DNA from: Candidatus Omnitrophota bacterium
GTDB lineage: Bacteria; Omnitrophota; 4484-213
DNA: 39,482 nt
NCBI GenBank assembly: GCA_003645805.1
Contig: QNCL01000002.1
Location: 1-39,482, forward strand
Direction: 5' to 3'
The notes beneath the pieces were generated by a model, which saw nothing but the letters and a program-made list of their open reading frames with translations, ran no database searches and was not told the DNA's origin. Of the stretch, positions 15,721-23,984 are shown in pieces. Numbering within the stretch: the stretch's first letter is position 1; the number at the start of each line of letters is the position of its first letter. The translations under genes were made by a program, and so were the position numbers.

Positions 15721-17062
15721 GGGCATAGAGAGAGTCCCCCCCCAGAATATAGAAGCAGAGATGAGCGTGCTGGGGGCAATGCTTTTAGATAAAGAGGCGA
15801 TTCCTCAAGCGATAGAGATTCTAAAAGAGGATTATTTCTATCAAGAGAAACATCGCCGTATCTTCTCTGCTATTGTTTCCCTATTTGAGCAAGGGAAAGC
15901 AGTAGATCTAATCACGCTTAAAGAAGAACTGAAAAAGAGAAAGTGGTTGAAGGAGGTAGGAGGGGTAAGTTATCTAACCACTTTAACCAATGTTGTTCCC
16001 AGTTCCGCTAATATTGAGGAGTATGCACATATTGTAAAGGAAAAAGCCCTGTTAAGGGGATTAATCTCTGCCTCTACCCAGATAATAAAGGAAAGTTATG
16101 ACTCCTCTCAGGATCCCGATCTGCTTTTAGATAGAGCAGAGAGGGCTATCTTTAATGTTGTTCAGTATAGGGTAGAATCCAAGGTTTTTTCTTTTAATCA
16201 GTTAATAAAGGACAGCATAGAGACGATAGACCGTCTTTACCAAAATAAAGCCAATATTACAGGAATTCCCAGTGGTTTTAGAGAACTGGATGTGATGACT
16301 GCCGGACTCCAGCCTTCGGATTTAATCATCATTGCGGGTAGACCTTCTATGGGTAAGAGTGCTTTTGCTTGCTCTATCGCTGAGAGTGTAGGCTTAGTGC
16401 ACAAGTTTCCTCTGGTTTTCTTTAGTCTGGAGATGTCCCGTCAACAACTGGTGCAGAGAATGCTCTGCTCCTGTGCGCGTATTGATGCACACAAGGTACG
16501 CACAGGTTTCCTTTCCCATTCTGATTGGCCAGTGTTAATCAATGCTGCGAGTAAACTTAGTGAAGCACCTATATTTGTGGATGATACTCCAGGGATCTCT
16601 GTTTTAGAATTGCGTGCCAAAGCAAGGAGGTTAAAAGCACGCTATAATATCCAGATGGTGATAGTAGATTACCTGCAGTTAATGCAAGGACCAGCAAAAG
16701 CAGAGAATCGTCAGCAGGAGATTTCCGAGATCTCCCGTTCTCTAAAGGCATTGGCGCGGGAACTGAATATTCCCGTGATAGCGATTAGCCAACTTTCCCG
16801 AGCAGTAGAGGCAAGAACAAGCCACCGTCCTCAACTCTCTGACCTGAGAGAATCAGGAGCAATAGAGCAGGATGCAGACCTTGTGCTTTTATTATTACGG
16901 GAAGAATACTACAATCCCACCGAAGAGAACAAAGGAATTGCTGAGGTGATTATCGGAAAGCAGCGAAACGGTCCTGTAGGTTCCATAAAACTTGCTTTCA
17001 TTAAGGAATATGCACGCTTTGAAGATCTTTCCTTAAGAGAGGAGATAGAGGAAAAAGAGTGA
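15710..17062 (+). CDS. dnaB: Replicative DNA helicase DnaB
   Basis: DnaB is the hexameric 5'-3' helicase at the replication fork. The 450-residue protein has the N-terminal primase-interacting domain (VPPQNIEAEMSVLGAML), then the RecA-like ATPase domain with Walker A GRPSMGKS (210-217), VFFSLEMS, Walker B MVIVDYLQLM, AISQLSRAVE and the DLRESGAIEQDAD motif. No intein interrupts it. ATG 15710 is preferred over the upstream TTG at 15695. Confidence 0.97.
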   Translation: MSIEGIERVPPQNIEAEMSVLGAMLLDKEAIPQAIEILKEDYFYQEKHRRIFSAIVSLFEQGKAVDLITLKEELKKRKWLKEVGGVSYLTTLTNVVPSSANIEEYAHIVKEKALLRGLISASTQIIKESYDSSQDPDLLLDRAERAIFNVVQYRVESKVFSFNQLIKDSIETIDRLYQNKANITGIPSGFRELDVMTAGLQPSDLIIIAGRPSMGKSAFACSIAESVGLVHKFPLVFFSLEMSRQQLVQRMLCSCARIDAHKVRTGFLSHSDWPVLINAASKLSEAPIFVDDTPGISVLELRAKARRLKARYNIQMVIVDYLQLMQGPAKAENRQQEISEISRSLKALARELNIPVIAISQLSRAVEARTSHRPQLSDLRESGAIEQDADLVLLLLREEYYNPTEENKGIAEVIIGKQRNGPVGSIKLAFIKEYARFEDLSLREEIEEKE

Positions 17063-17072
17063 TCGAGAGGGT

Positions 17073-17093
17073 GAGCAAAATAATATATTGCTC
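17073..17093 (+). promoter_or_regulatory. Short hairpin between dnaB and cdaA
   Basis: GAGCAA (17073-17078) and TTGCTC (17088-17093) form a perfect 6-bp inverted repeat around a 9-nt AT-rich loop. No T-run follows, so termination is unlikely. It may be an mRNA-processing or stability element or an operator; nothing in the sequence decides. Confidence 0.35.
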
Positions 17094-17121
17094 TCTGCAA
17101 TAGAAACCGAGATGGAAAGAA

Positions 17122-17868
17122 ATGCATTATCTGCTTAGTTGGTGGAAGCCGATATTAGAGATAACTGCTGTTTGGATAGTAATTTATTTTGTACTCTTGT
17201 TTATAAAAGGCACTCGGGCTGTTCAGGTATTAAAAGGATTAATAGTTCTGTTTATTGCCTTTTTTATTGCCCAAGTTTTGCAACTTAATATTATTAACTG
17301 GTTACTTACCAAGATATTCGCTATTAGCGTCATTGCTTTTCTGATAATCTTTCAGCCTGAACTCCGCCGAGGGCTTGCCCATTTAGGACAAAACCGTTGG
17401 TTTCGCTTCTTGGCTCGGGAAGAGAAGGTCCTTGAGGAGATTGTTAAAGCAGTGAGTATTCTGGCGCGCCGCAGGATTGGAGCCCTGATCGTGATCGCCC
17501 GAGAGACAGGGTTAAAAAACTATATTGAGAATGGTATCTGTCTGGATGCAAATCTGAGCAAAGAGCTTATTTTAGCGGTGTTTAACCCCCATTCTCCTTT
17601 ACACGATGGAGGGCTGATTGTGCAGGAGGAGAGGATTGCTTCCTGTCGTTGTTTTTTTCCTTTGAGCGAGAATCCGTATTTAGGAAAGAATCTGGGAACA
17701 CGCCATCGGGCAGCGGTAGGTTTGAGTGAGGAGAGCGACGCTATTTGCATTGTTGTTTCTGAGGAGAGAGGAGAGATTTCTTTGGCAGTGGACGGAGATT
17801 TAAAGAGCAACTTAGATACTCAGGAATTAACCCAGAGATTAAAAGCCTTATATACAAAGAATGCATAA
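17122..17868 (+). CDS. cdaA: Membrane diadenylate cyclase CdaA
   Basis: CdaA makes cyclic di-AMP from two ATP. The 248-residue protein has three N-terminal membrane helices (about 12-30, 36-55, 60-78) followed by a DAC domain containing IGALIVIARETGL, SPLHDGGLIV and LGTRHRAAVGLSE. The usual catalytic DGA motif is DGG here (162-164), while the RHR motif (194-196) is intact. The next gene encodes a YbbR-domain protein, the known CdaA regulator CdaR in Firmicutes, which supports the assignment. It overlaps that gene by 8 bases. Confidence 0.93.
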   Translation: MHYLLSWWKPILEITAVWIVIYFVLLFIKGTRAVQVLKGLIVLFIAFFIAQVLQLNIINWLLTKIFAISVIAFLIIFQPELRRGLAHLGQNRWFRFLAREEKVLEEIVKAVSILARRRIGALIVIARETGLKNYIENGICLDANLSKELILAVFNPHSPLHDGGLIVQEERIASCRCFFPLSENPYLGKNLGTRHRAAVGLSEESDAICIVVSEERGEISLAVDGDLKSNLDTQELTQRLKALYTKNA

Positions 17869-18832
17869 TATAAAGAATCTCTTTGTGCATAATCTTTCTC
17901 TCAAGATTATCTCCTTATTCTTGGCTATTATCCTCTGGTTCTATGTTGCCGGGGAGCAGAAGGAGGAGATAGAAAGAAGAGCAAGTCTGAATATAGAACC
18001 CCCGGCGGGGATGGTGATTATTACTCGCAGCACAGATAAGGTAGATGTCCTGCTAAGAGGGCCTAAGAATAGACTGAGTTTGCTTCCTTCAGATTTAAGG
18101 ATTTACTATAAGATAGAAGGAATAGAGAAGGCAGGAGAGTATAGTTTTACTCTTTCTGCTCAGAATATAGAAGTTCCTTCCGGAGTGAAGGTAGTCTCTA
18201 TTAAGCCTTCTACTATCAGAGTAAGTTTGGATAGGTTGATAAGAAAATGGCTTCCTATCAAGCCAGATATCCAGGGAAGAGTAGGAGAGGGGTATAGAAT
18301 TGTGAAGAAGAAGATCAAGTTGAATCCTAATATCTGTTTAGTAGAGGGACCCGAGAAGGTTCTCAAGAACCTTAAGTATGTTTATACCTCTCCTGTTAAG
18401 GTAACAGGATACACCAAGTCTTTTACTCGGCGTGTTTCTCTTCGTCCCTTAGCAAAGGGGCATCCTTCTTCCTCAGAGATAATAGAGGTAAGTATTCCTA
18501 TTGAAAGAGATCTGGTGAACAAGGAATTCAAGGATGTGCCTTTGAAGTTTCTTCTCTCTTCTTTTAACTTTTTTTTTAAGACTTCAACCAAGAGCGTGAA
18601 TATTACGCTTACAGGCCCAAGAGAGGACTTGGAGAGGATGAAGAAGAGTGATATCATAGCGTTTGTGGATCTCTCAGAGTTAAACCCTGGTAGATATAAA
18701 CTTCCGGTGCATATAAAATTACCTGTTCAAATCTCCCTTCTTTCCGAAGTTCCTCTAATAGAGGTGGAGGTGAAGGATATCTCAGAGTGGAAGGAAAAAC
18801 AGAATGTGTTTTCTCCTTCCTTGAAGGAATAA
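17861..18832 (+). CDS. ybbR: YbbR-domain protein, probable CdaA regulator
   Basis: The 323-residue protein has a short cytoplasmic N-terminus, one membrane helix (about 13-32, LKIISLFLAIILWFYVAG) and an extracytoplasmic part with several YbbR repeats, recognisable by PSTIRVSLDRLIRKWLPIKP and later VEGPEKVLKNL-like segments. In Firmicutes such proteins (CdaR) bind and modulate CdaA. Overlap with cdaA supports the same partnership here. The glmM gene that often follows is absent; pdxJ is next. Confidence 0.85.
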   Translation: MHNIKNLFVHNLSLKIISLFLAIILWFYVAGEQKEEIERRASLNIEPPAGMVIITRSTDKVDVLLRGPKNRLSLLPSDLRIYYKIEGIEKAGEYSFTLSAQNIEVPSGVKVVSIKPSTIRVSLDRLIRKWLPIKPDIQGRVGEGYRIVKKKIKLNPNICLVEGPEKVLKNLKYVYTSPVKVTGYTKSFTRRVSLRPLAKGHPSSSEIIEVSIPIERDLVNKEFKDVPLKFLLSSFNFFFKTSTKSVNITLTGPREDLERMKKSDIIAFVDLSELNPGRYKLPVHIKLPVQISLLSEVPLIEVEVKDISEWKEKQNVFSPSLKE

Positions 18833-18833
18833 A

Positions 18834-19556
18834 ATGGTCAGGTTATGTGTAAATATTGACCATATTGCTACTTTGAGGCAAGCAAGAGGAGGGATTGAGC
18901 CTGACCCTGTGGTAGCCGCAGGGATTTGTGAACTTGCGGGATGTGCAGGGATTGTGGTTCATCTACGCGAAGACAGAAGACATATTCAGGAGAGAGACCT
19001 TTATCTATTAAAAGAGGTGATAAAGACAAAGTTGAACTTAGAGATGTCCATCAACCCTTCTATTGTAGATGTTGCTCTTGACCTCAAGCCTGACTGTGCT
19101 ACTTTAGTTCCGGAGCGAAGAAGGGAACTTACTACTGAGGGAGGACTGGATGTGCTGAGAAAGAGGAAAGAACTGGCAAAGGTGATAGAGAGATTGAGAA
19201 AAGCAGGGATACAGGTAAGTTTGTTTATTGATGCCCAGATAGAGCAAGTGAAAGCAAGTCAGCAGGTGGGAGCAGAGATTGTGGAACTGCATACAGGTAG
19301 ATATGCCAATGCTTCGGCTAAAGAACAAAGACAAGAACTTGAGAAGTTGAGGATGGCTAAAGAGCGAGCAAGAGAGCAGGGGTTAAGGGTGAGTGCGGGG
19401 CATGGTCTAAACTATCAGAATGTTTGGGCAGTAGCCAGAATAGAGGGTATCGAGGAACTTAATATTGGACATTCTATTATCTCGCGCGCGGTGTTGGTTG
19501 GTTTGGAGAGAGCAGTGAAGGAGATGAAAGAAATTATAAGCAGTGCCCGGGAATAG
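18834..19556 (+). CDS. pdxJ: Pyridoxine 5'-phosphate synthase
   Basis: PdxJ condenses 1-deoxyxylulose-5-phosphate with 3-amino-2-oxopropyl phosphate to make pyridoxine 5'-phosphate (DXP-dependent vitamin B6 route). The 240-residue TIM-barrel protein shows RLCVNIDHIATLRQARGG, GIVVHLREDRRHI, ATLVPERRRELTTEGGLD, ELHTGRYA, GHGLNYQNV and ELNIGHSIISRA, all expected active-site segments. Length is typical. ATG 18834 follows the ybbR stop by one base. Confidence 0.96.
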   Translation: MVRLCVNIDHIATLRQARGGIEPDPVVAAGICELAGCAGIVVHLREDRRHIQERDLYLLKEVIKTKLNLEMSINPSIVDVALDLKPDCATLVPERRRELTTEGGLDVLRKRKELAKVIERLRKAGIQVSLFIDAQIEQVKASQQVGAEIVELHTGRYANASAKEQRQELEKLRMAKERAREQGLRVSAGHGLNYQNVWAVARIEGIEELNIGHSIISRAVLVGLERAVKEMKEIISSARE

Positions 19557-19569
19557 ATTAGCAGAAACT

Positions 19570-19956
19570 ATGGATTTGAGGTGTGGAGTTGATTTGATAG
19601 AGGTGGAGAGGATAAAGAAAGCGGTTGATAAATGGGGGCAGCGATTATTGTATAGAATCTTTACCCGCACAGAGATAGAGTTTGCCCGGGCGAGGAGAAA
19701 TTTTTATCAGCATTTGGCTGGACGCTTTGCGGCTAAGGAGGCAATAATAAAGTCCTTAGGGAAAGGGAGGATATCCTGGAGGGAAATGGAGATAGTCAAT
19801 AATGCAGAGGGAGAGCCAAGAGTGAGATTTACTTCCGAAGGGAGGATTAATAAAACTGTAGCAATAAGCATCTCCCATACCAAGGACTATGCCATTGCTC
19901 AAGCAATCGCTTATGAACAGACCCATCTTTCCTCCCCGCAGATTAGATTCGCATAA
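19570..19956 (+). CDS. acpS: Holo-[acyl-carrier-protein] synthase
   Basis: AcpS transfers phosphopantetheine from CoA to acyl-carrier protein. The 128-residue protein has CGVDLIEVERIKKAV, RIFTRTEIEFA, AGRFAAKEAIIKSLGKG and SISHTKDYAIAQA, the standard metal- and CoA-binding motifs. ATG 19570 puts the GVDLIE strand near the N-terminus as usual; an in-frame GTG at 19543 inside pdxJ is possible but has no better ribosome site. The pdxJ-acpS adjacency is common. It overlaps nnrD by 44 bases. Confidence 0.94.
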   Translation: MDLRCGVDLIEVERIKKAVDKWGQRLLYRIFTRTEIEFARARRNFYQHLAGRFAAKEAIIKSLGKGRISWREMEIVNNAEGEPRVRFTSEGRINKTVAISISHTKDYAIAQAIAYEQTHLSSPQIRFA

Positions 19957-20770
19957 AGGGGATTATGGCAGGCTATTTATCATCGCTGGCTCTTTGGGAA
20001 TGAGTGGAGCGGCGCTTTTAGCCGCAAAAGGAGCACTGCGCACCGGAGCAGGCTTGGTGTTTTTAGGAGTTCCCAGCAGTCTTACTTCTGTGGTAGAAAG
20101 TGCGGTGTTGGAAGTGATCGCCAAACCTTTGACAGAAAGTAAAAAGGGATTTATAGGGCTTAAAGCCTATTCCTTTATTTGTGAGTTCAGTAAGCAGGTA
20201 GATGCTCTAATTTTGGGTCCCGGACTCTCCCGGAATAGAGAGACGGAGAGGTTAATAAGAGAGTTGATAAAGGTGCTTGATAAACCTCTTGTTGTTGATG
20301 CTGATGCCCTTAACGCTTTATCTGTACATTTAGATGTTCTTCTCCAGAGAAAGGCAGAGATGATAATTACTCCTCACCCGGGAGAATTTGCGCGCTTACT
20401 GAAGAAAAGTGTAGAGGAGATAGAAAAGGAGCGCGAAAAACTCACTCTTGAGTTTGCCAGAAGGTATAAGTTGACCGTGGTACTTAAAGGATATGGCACA
20501 GTGGTCAGTAGTGCGAAGGGTGAGGTTTATGTAAACCATACTGGAAATCCAGGAATGGCTACTGCCGGAATGGGAGATGTGCTGAGTGGAATGATAGGAA
20601 GTCTGTTAGCAAGAGGCTTTTCTTGTTTTGAGGCAGCGAAATTAGGAGTTTATCTGCATGGTTTAGCCGGAGATCTAAGCGCTCAAGAGAAAGGTGAGGA
20701 GGGAATGATTGCCAGTGATCTGATAGAGATGATTCCCGAGGCAATAAAGAAGGAGATGAATAGACACTAA
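19913..20770 (+). CDS. nnrD: ADP/ATP-dependent NAD(P)H-hydrate dehydratase, standalone
   Basis: This enzyme repairs hydrated NAD(P)H (S-NAD(P)HX) using ADP or ATP. The 285-residue protein corresponds to the C-terminal (carbohydrate-kinase-like) half of YjeF: DSHKGDYGRLFIIAGS, a LILGPGLSRN segment, VVDADALNAL, ITPHPGEFARLL, VLKGYGTVV and NPGMATAGMGDVLSG. The N-terminal epimerase half (NnrE) often fused to it is absent. ATG 19913 fits the family start; ATG 19889 would add eight residues inside acpS. acpS-nnrD is a frequent pair. Confidence 0.92.
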   Translation: MNRPIFPPRRLDSHKGDYGRLFIIAGSLGMSGAALLAAKGALRTGAGLVFLGVPSSLTSVVESAVLEVIAKPLTESKKGFIGLKAYSFICEFSKQVDALILGPGLSRNRETERLIRELIKVLDKPLVVDADALNALSVHLDVLLQRKAEMIITPHPGEFARLLKKSVEEIEKEREKLTLEFARRYKLTVVLKGYGTVVSSAKGEVYVNHTGNPGMATAGMGDVLSGMIGSLLARGFSCFEAAKLGVYLHGLAGDLSAQEKGEEGMIASDLIEMIPEAIKKEMNRH

Positions 20771-20789
20771 CTCATTTTTTTGTTATTAT
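20761..20789 (+). promoter_or_regulatory. Promoter for tRNA-Gly and the ribosomal/rod operon
   Basis: TAGACA (20761-20766), 17 bases and TATTAT (20784-20789) each match five of six consensus bases. The -35 box overlaps the end of nnrD. The predicted start near 20796 is only two bases before the mature 5' end of tRNA-Gly. Confidence 0.6.
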
Positions 20790-20797
20790 TTTATAAA

Positions 20798-20871
20798 GCG
20801 GGCGTAGTTTAGTGGTAGAACAACAGCCTTCCAAGCTGTAAGCGTGAGTTCGATTCTCATCGCCCGCTCCA
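20798..20871 (+). tRNA. tRNA-Gly (anticodon TCC)
   Basis: The acceptor stem GCGGGCG pairs with CGCCCGC (20861-20867), then T and an encoded CCA. The anticodon arm ACAGC/GCTGT encloses CTTCCAA with anticodon TCC at 20830-20832. The T arm has the GTTCGATTC loop. The next gene starts 17 nt after the CCA. Confidence 0.97.
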
Positions 20872-20888
20872 AAAAAAGGGGGTGTTCA

Positions 20889-21170
20889 ATGATTAAAAAA
20901 GAGATAGTAAGCAGAATTAGCAGAGACATTGACTTGCCTCGTCAGAAGGTAGAAAAGGTAGTGGAGGGGGTGCTGGAGATAATCAGAGAAAGCCTACTGA
21001 AAGGAGAGAAGGTAGAATTGCGTAATTTTGGGGTATTCAAGATAAGGTTGCGCAAGGAAAGAAAAAGAAGAAATCCCCGCACAGGCGAAGAAGTGATGGT
21101 TCCAGCACACAAAGTAGTAGTATTTAAACCAGCAACAGAAATAAAGAAGAAACTGAAAGGGATAAGTTGA
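20889..21170 (+). CDS. HU/IHF-family nucleoid DNA-binding protein
   Basis: HU-like proteins bend and compact DNA as dimers. The 93-residue product has a helical dimerisation N-terminus, VELRNFGVFKIRLRKERKRRNPRTGEE in the beta-arm region (with the conserved RNPRTGE), and a C-terminal VVVFKPATEIKKKL. ATG 20889 lies 17 nt downstream of tRNA-Gly behind a GGGGG ribosome site; an in-frame GTG inside the tRNA is not credible. HU and IHF subunits cannot be separated by eye. Confidence 0.93.
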   Translation: MIKKEIVSRISRDIDLPRQKVEKVVEGVLEIIRESLLKGEKVELRNFGVFKIRLRKERKRRNPRTGEEVMVPAHKVVVFKPATEIKKKLKGIS

Positions 21171-21190
21171 CAAAGTTAGGGGAATTTGGT

Positions 21191-21628
21191 ATGGTAGAAG
21201 ATATGAAAAAAGAGACAGTTTCTCAGAGAAGATTTTATCTTATCGATGCCCAGGGGAAGGTATTGGGAAGGTTAGCCACCCGTATTGCTGATATTCTTCG
21301 GGGAAAACACAAACCCGATTTTGCTCCTCATCAGGATAAGGGAGATTATGTAATCGTAATCAATGCAGAGAAGGTCAGAGTTACAGGTAAGAAAAGGGAG
21401 AGCAAAGTGTATAGGCATTATTCTGGTTATCCTGGGGGGCTGAAGGAAGAGACATTTGCTCAACTTCTTGCCCGCAAGCCTGAGCGGATAATTATGCTGG
21501 CGGTGAAAGGAATGCTTCCCAAGAATAAATTAGCGCGCAGGATGATCAGAAGGTTAAAGGTCTATAGAGGGAATACGCACCCTCATTTAGCACAGAAGCC
21601 CACAGAGATAGAGATTGCTCATAAGTAA
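21191..21628 (+). CDS. rplM: 50S ribosomal protein L13
   Basis: L13 is an early 50S assembly protein that binds 23S rRNA. The 145-residue protein has the family pattern: RRFYLIDAQGKVLGRLAT, ILRGKHKPDFAPHQDKGDYV, VIVINAEKVRVTGKK, YRHYSGYPGGLK, and AVKGMLPKNKLARRM. ATG 21191 follows AGGGGAA; an earlier TTG at 21167 overlaps the HU stop and is less likely. rplM is followed by rpsI as is nearly universal. Confidence 0.95.
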   Translation: MVEDMKKETVSQRRFYLIDAQGKVLGRLATRIADILRGKHKPDFAPHQDKGDYVIVINAEKVRVTGKKRESKVYRHYSGYPGGLKEETFAQLLARKPERIIMLAVKGMLPKNKLARRMIRRLKVYRGNTHPHLAQKPTEIEIAHK

Positions 21629-21713
21629 ATAAGAGAAAGTCAAGGAAATAGAGTATTGTAAGTATCGGGGACTTTAAGGTCTTCAGCGAAAAAATAGAGG
21701 AGGAAAGAAAGAG

Positions 21714-22178
21714 ATGAATGAGACTGGTGTAGAGGAAAAAGAGCCCAAAGAGGAAGTGGAGAAGAAGGAAGAAAGTGGTTTAGAGAAGGAATATTGGGCG
21801 ACAGGTAAGAGGAAGGAAGCGGTAGCCCGGGTAAGACTAATTCCTCACCAAAAAGAAGGAGGAAAGATTGTTGTCAATCATCGGCCCGTGGAGGATTATT
21901 TTCCTTTTTCTCGCTGGCAGAAAGTGCTCAAACAGCCCCTGATGCTTACCAATTCTTTAGAGAAATACAAGATTATGGTGAATGTTAAAGGAGGAGGGAT
22001 CTCTGGACAGGCAGAGGCAATACGCCACGGAATCAGCCGAGCGTTGTTAAAGGCAGATGAGAGTTTGCGTCCATTATTAAAAAAGGCGGGTTTGCTTACT
22101 CGCGATCCTCGAAAAAAAGAGAGAAAGAAATACGGACAAAGAGGAGCGCGGGCTAAATTTCAGTTTACAAAAAGATAA
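21714..22178 (+). CDS. rpsI: 30S ribosomal protein S9 with acidic N-terminal extension
   Basis: S9 binds the 30S head, and its C-terminal tail contacts P-site tRNA. The core is typical: YWATGKRKEAVARVRL, VVNHRPVEDYF, VKGGGISGQAEAIRHGISRALL, LLTRDPRKKERKKYGQRGARAKFQFTKR. Before it lies an unusual stretch of about 26 residues rich in Glu and Lys (VEEKEPKEEVEKKEESG) with no role known to me. It is separated from rplM by 85 nt, longer than usual, with a good GGAGG site before ATG 21714. Confidence 0.95.
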   Translation: MNETGVEEKEPKEEVEKKEESGLEKEYWATGKRKEAVARVRLIPHQKEGGKIVVNHRPVEDYFPFSRWQKVLKQPLMLTNSLEKYKIMVNVKGGGISGQAEAIRHGISRALLKADESLRPLLKKAGLLTRDPRKKERKKYGQRGARAKFQFTKR

Positions 22179-22185
22179 AGAGGTT

Positions 22186-23220
22186 ATGGTTAAGGACCTT
22201 TTTGGGCTTTTTTCCAATGATATGGGGATTGATCTGGGGACAGCAACTACATTGGTGTATATAAAAGGCGAAGGCATTGTTCTATGTGAGCCTTCTGTGG
22301 TTGCTATTCAGAAAGGAGGAAATAGTGTGCTGACGGTGGGAGAGGAGGCAAAGAGGATGTTGGGAAGGACTCCCGGAAACATTGTGGCTCTAAGGCCAAT
22401 GAGAGATGGGGTAATTGCAGATTTTGAGGTTACCGAGAGTATGTTGCGTTATTTCATCAGAAAAGCCCAACGACGGAGATTCTTGATAAAACCACGGATT
22501 GTGATTGCTGTTCCCAGCGGGATTACCGAGGTAGAGAAACGAGCAGTAAAAGACTCTGCAGAGCATGCGGGAGCGCGCGAGGTCTATCTGATTGAGGAAC
22601 CTATGGCTGCAGCCATTGGTGTAGGTTTGCCTGTGCAGGAACCAACAGCGAATATGATCGTAGATGTGGGAGGAGGAACTACAGAGGTTGCGGTAATCTC
22701 TTTAGCGGGTATCGTCTTTTCCAAGAGTATCCGTATTGGGGGAGATGAGATGGATGAGGCGATCATCCAATACTTAAAAAAAACCTATAATCTGATGATT
22801 GGAGAAAGGACTGCTGAGGAGATAAAGATTAAGATAGGTTCTGCCTACCCATTAGAGGAGGAGATGAGTATGGAGGTAAAAGGAAGGGATCTGGTTACAG
22901 GTCTTCCCCATACCCTGACCATCTCCTCAGAGGAGATTCGAGAGGCTTTGTCCGAGCCTGTTTCCACTATAGTAGAGACAATAAGGGTTGCTCTTGAGAG
23001 AACTCCTCCAGAGTTATCCGCTGATTTGGTAGATAGAGGGATTACTTTGGCAGGAGGAGGGGCTTTGCTTCGAGGTCTGAATAAACTCTTGGCTGAGGAA
23101 ACAAAACTTCCTGTGCATATCGCCGATGACCCTCTAACTGCAGTAGCATTAGGTACAGGAAAGGCACTTTCCGAGATGCGCTTCCTTAAGAGAGTAAGTA
23201 TCGCTCCCCGTGTTAGGTGA
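22186..23220 (+). CDS. mreB: Rod shape-determining protein MreB
   Basis: MreB is the bacterial actin that directs side-wall peptidoglycan synthesis. The 344-residue protein has MGIDLGTATTLVYIKGEGIV (phosphate 1), the IVDVGGGTTEVAVISL phosphate 2 motif, ALERTPPELSADLVDRG and LAGGGALLRGL (adenosine motif). It begins seven bases after rpsI and opens the mreBCD-mrdA-rodA group. This implies a rod-shaped, elongating cell. Confidence 0.97.
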   Translation: MVKDLFGLFSNDMGIDLGTATTLVYIKGEGIVLCEPSVVAIQKGGNSVLTVGEEAKRMLGRTPGNIVALRPMRDGVIADFEVTESMLRYFIRKAQRRRFLIKPRIVIAVPSGITEVEKRAVKDSAEHAGAREVYLIEEPMAAAIGVGLPVQEPTANMIVDVGGGTTEVAVISLAGIVFSKSIRIGGDEMDEAIIQYLKKTYNLMIGERTAEEIKIKIGSAYPLEEEMSMEVKGRDLVTGLPHTLTISSEEIREALSEPVSTIVETIRVALERTPPELSADLVDRGITLAGGGALLRGLNKLLAEETKLPVHIADDPLTAVALGTGKALSEMRFLKRVSIAPRVR

Positions 23221-23984
23221 TTAAGCGAAAGATTCTTTTTCTCATCTTCTTCTTTCTGCTCTTTTTGTTGAATCAGCATGCGTTAGGGAGAAAGGTAGAG
23301 GGGTATCTAATAGATATCCAGAGATACTTCTTGATCTCGCTCAATTCCTCGAGCAAAGAAGTTTGGATTCTAAGAAGACCAACTTTGGAGGAGGAAAATA
23401 AAAGACTTAGAAAGAGGATAAAAGAGTTAGAGCAGAGGATTGTGGATTTAGAGGAGGCCAGGCAAGAGAATGAGCGCTTGCGTGGCCTTTTGTCTTTTAA
23501 GAAGCCGAGTTATATAAATATCCCCGCTCAGGTTATCGGAGAAAGTGCGGATAACTGGAGAAGAATAGTTTTTCTTGATAAAGGAAAAAGGGATGGAATA
23601 GAAAGGGATATGCCAGTAATTACCAAAGAAGGTCTGGTAGGGAAGGTAGTGAATGTGGGATTAAGGACTGCAGAAGTGATGCTTATTTTAGATCCAGGTT
23701 CTCGTGTAGGAGCACTTGTGCAAAGAACCCGAGATACGGGAATAGTAAAGGGCAATATTTCCTCCTGTGTGTTGACCTATCTTGATAAATATAGCGATCT
23801 CCAGAAGGGAGATGTGATTATCTCTTCAGGAAAAGGAGGTGTGTATCCTAAGGGTTTATTTATTGGGAAGGTAAGCAGGATAGAAAAGAATCTGAACAGA
23901 TTATATCTTGAGGCTTCTATCAACCCCGCAGTAGATTTTCATCACTTAGAGGAAGTCCTATGTCTAAAAAAACTCTCTCCTTAG
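23217..23984 (+). CDS. mreC: Rod shape-determining protein MreC
   Basis: MreC is a single-pass periplasmic scaffold that connects MreB with PBP2-RodA. The 255-residue protein has an N-terminal membrane helix (about 5-20), a coiled coil (about 55-95, LEEENKRLRKRIKELEQ), and the beta-barrel part with VFLDKGKRDGIERDMPV, GLVGKVVNVG and GDVIISSGKGGVYPKGL. It starts at GTG 23217, overlapping the mreB stop as GTGA. Confidence 0.94.
   Translation: MIKRKILFLIFFFLLFLLNQHALGRKVEGYLIDIQRYFLISLNSSSKEVWILRRPTLEEENKRLRKRIKELEQRIVDLEEARQENERLRGLLSFKKPSYINIPAQVIGESADNWRRIVFLDKGKRDGIERDMPVITKEGLVGKVVNVGLRTAEVMLILDPGSRVGALVQRTRDTGIVKGNISSCVLTYLDKYSDLQKGDVIISSGKGGVYPKGLFIGKVSRIEKNLNRLYLEASINPAVDFHHLEEVLCLKKLSP

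Noticed and set aside
15710..17062. Intein in dnaB
   Set aside because: All helicase motifs are contiguous and the length is normal.
21168..21196. TTGACA at the HU-rplM junction as a promoter
   Set aside because: The only -10 at suitable spacing (TATGGT) overlaps the rplM start codon, so the transcript would lack the ribosome site.
21629..21713. Regulatory hairpin between rplM and rpsI
   Set aside because: The best pairing (GGGGAC with GTCTTC) has two G-U pairs in six and no T-run; too weak to claim.
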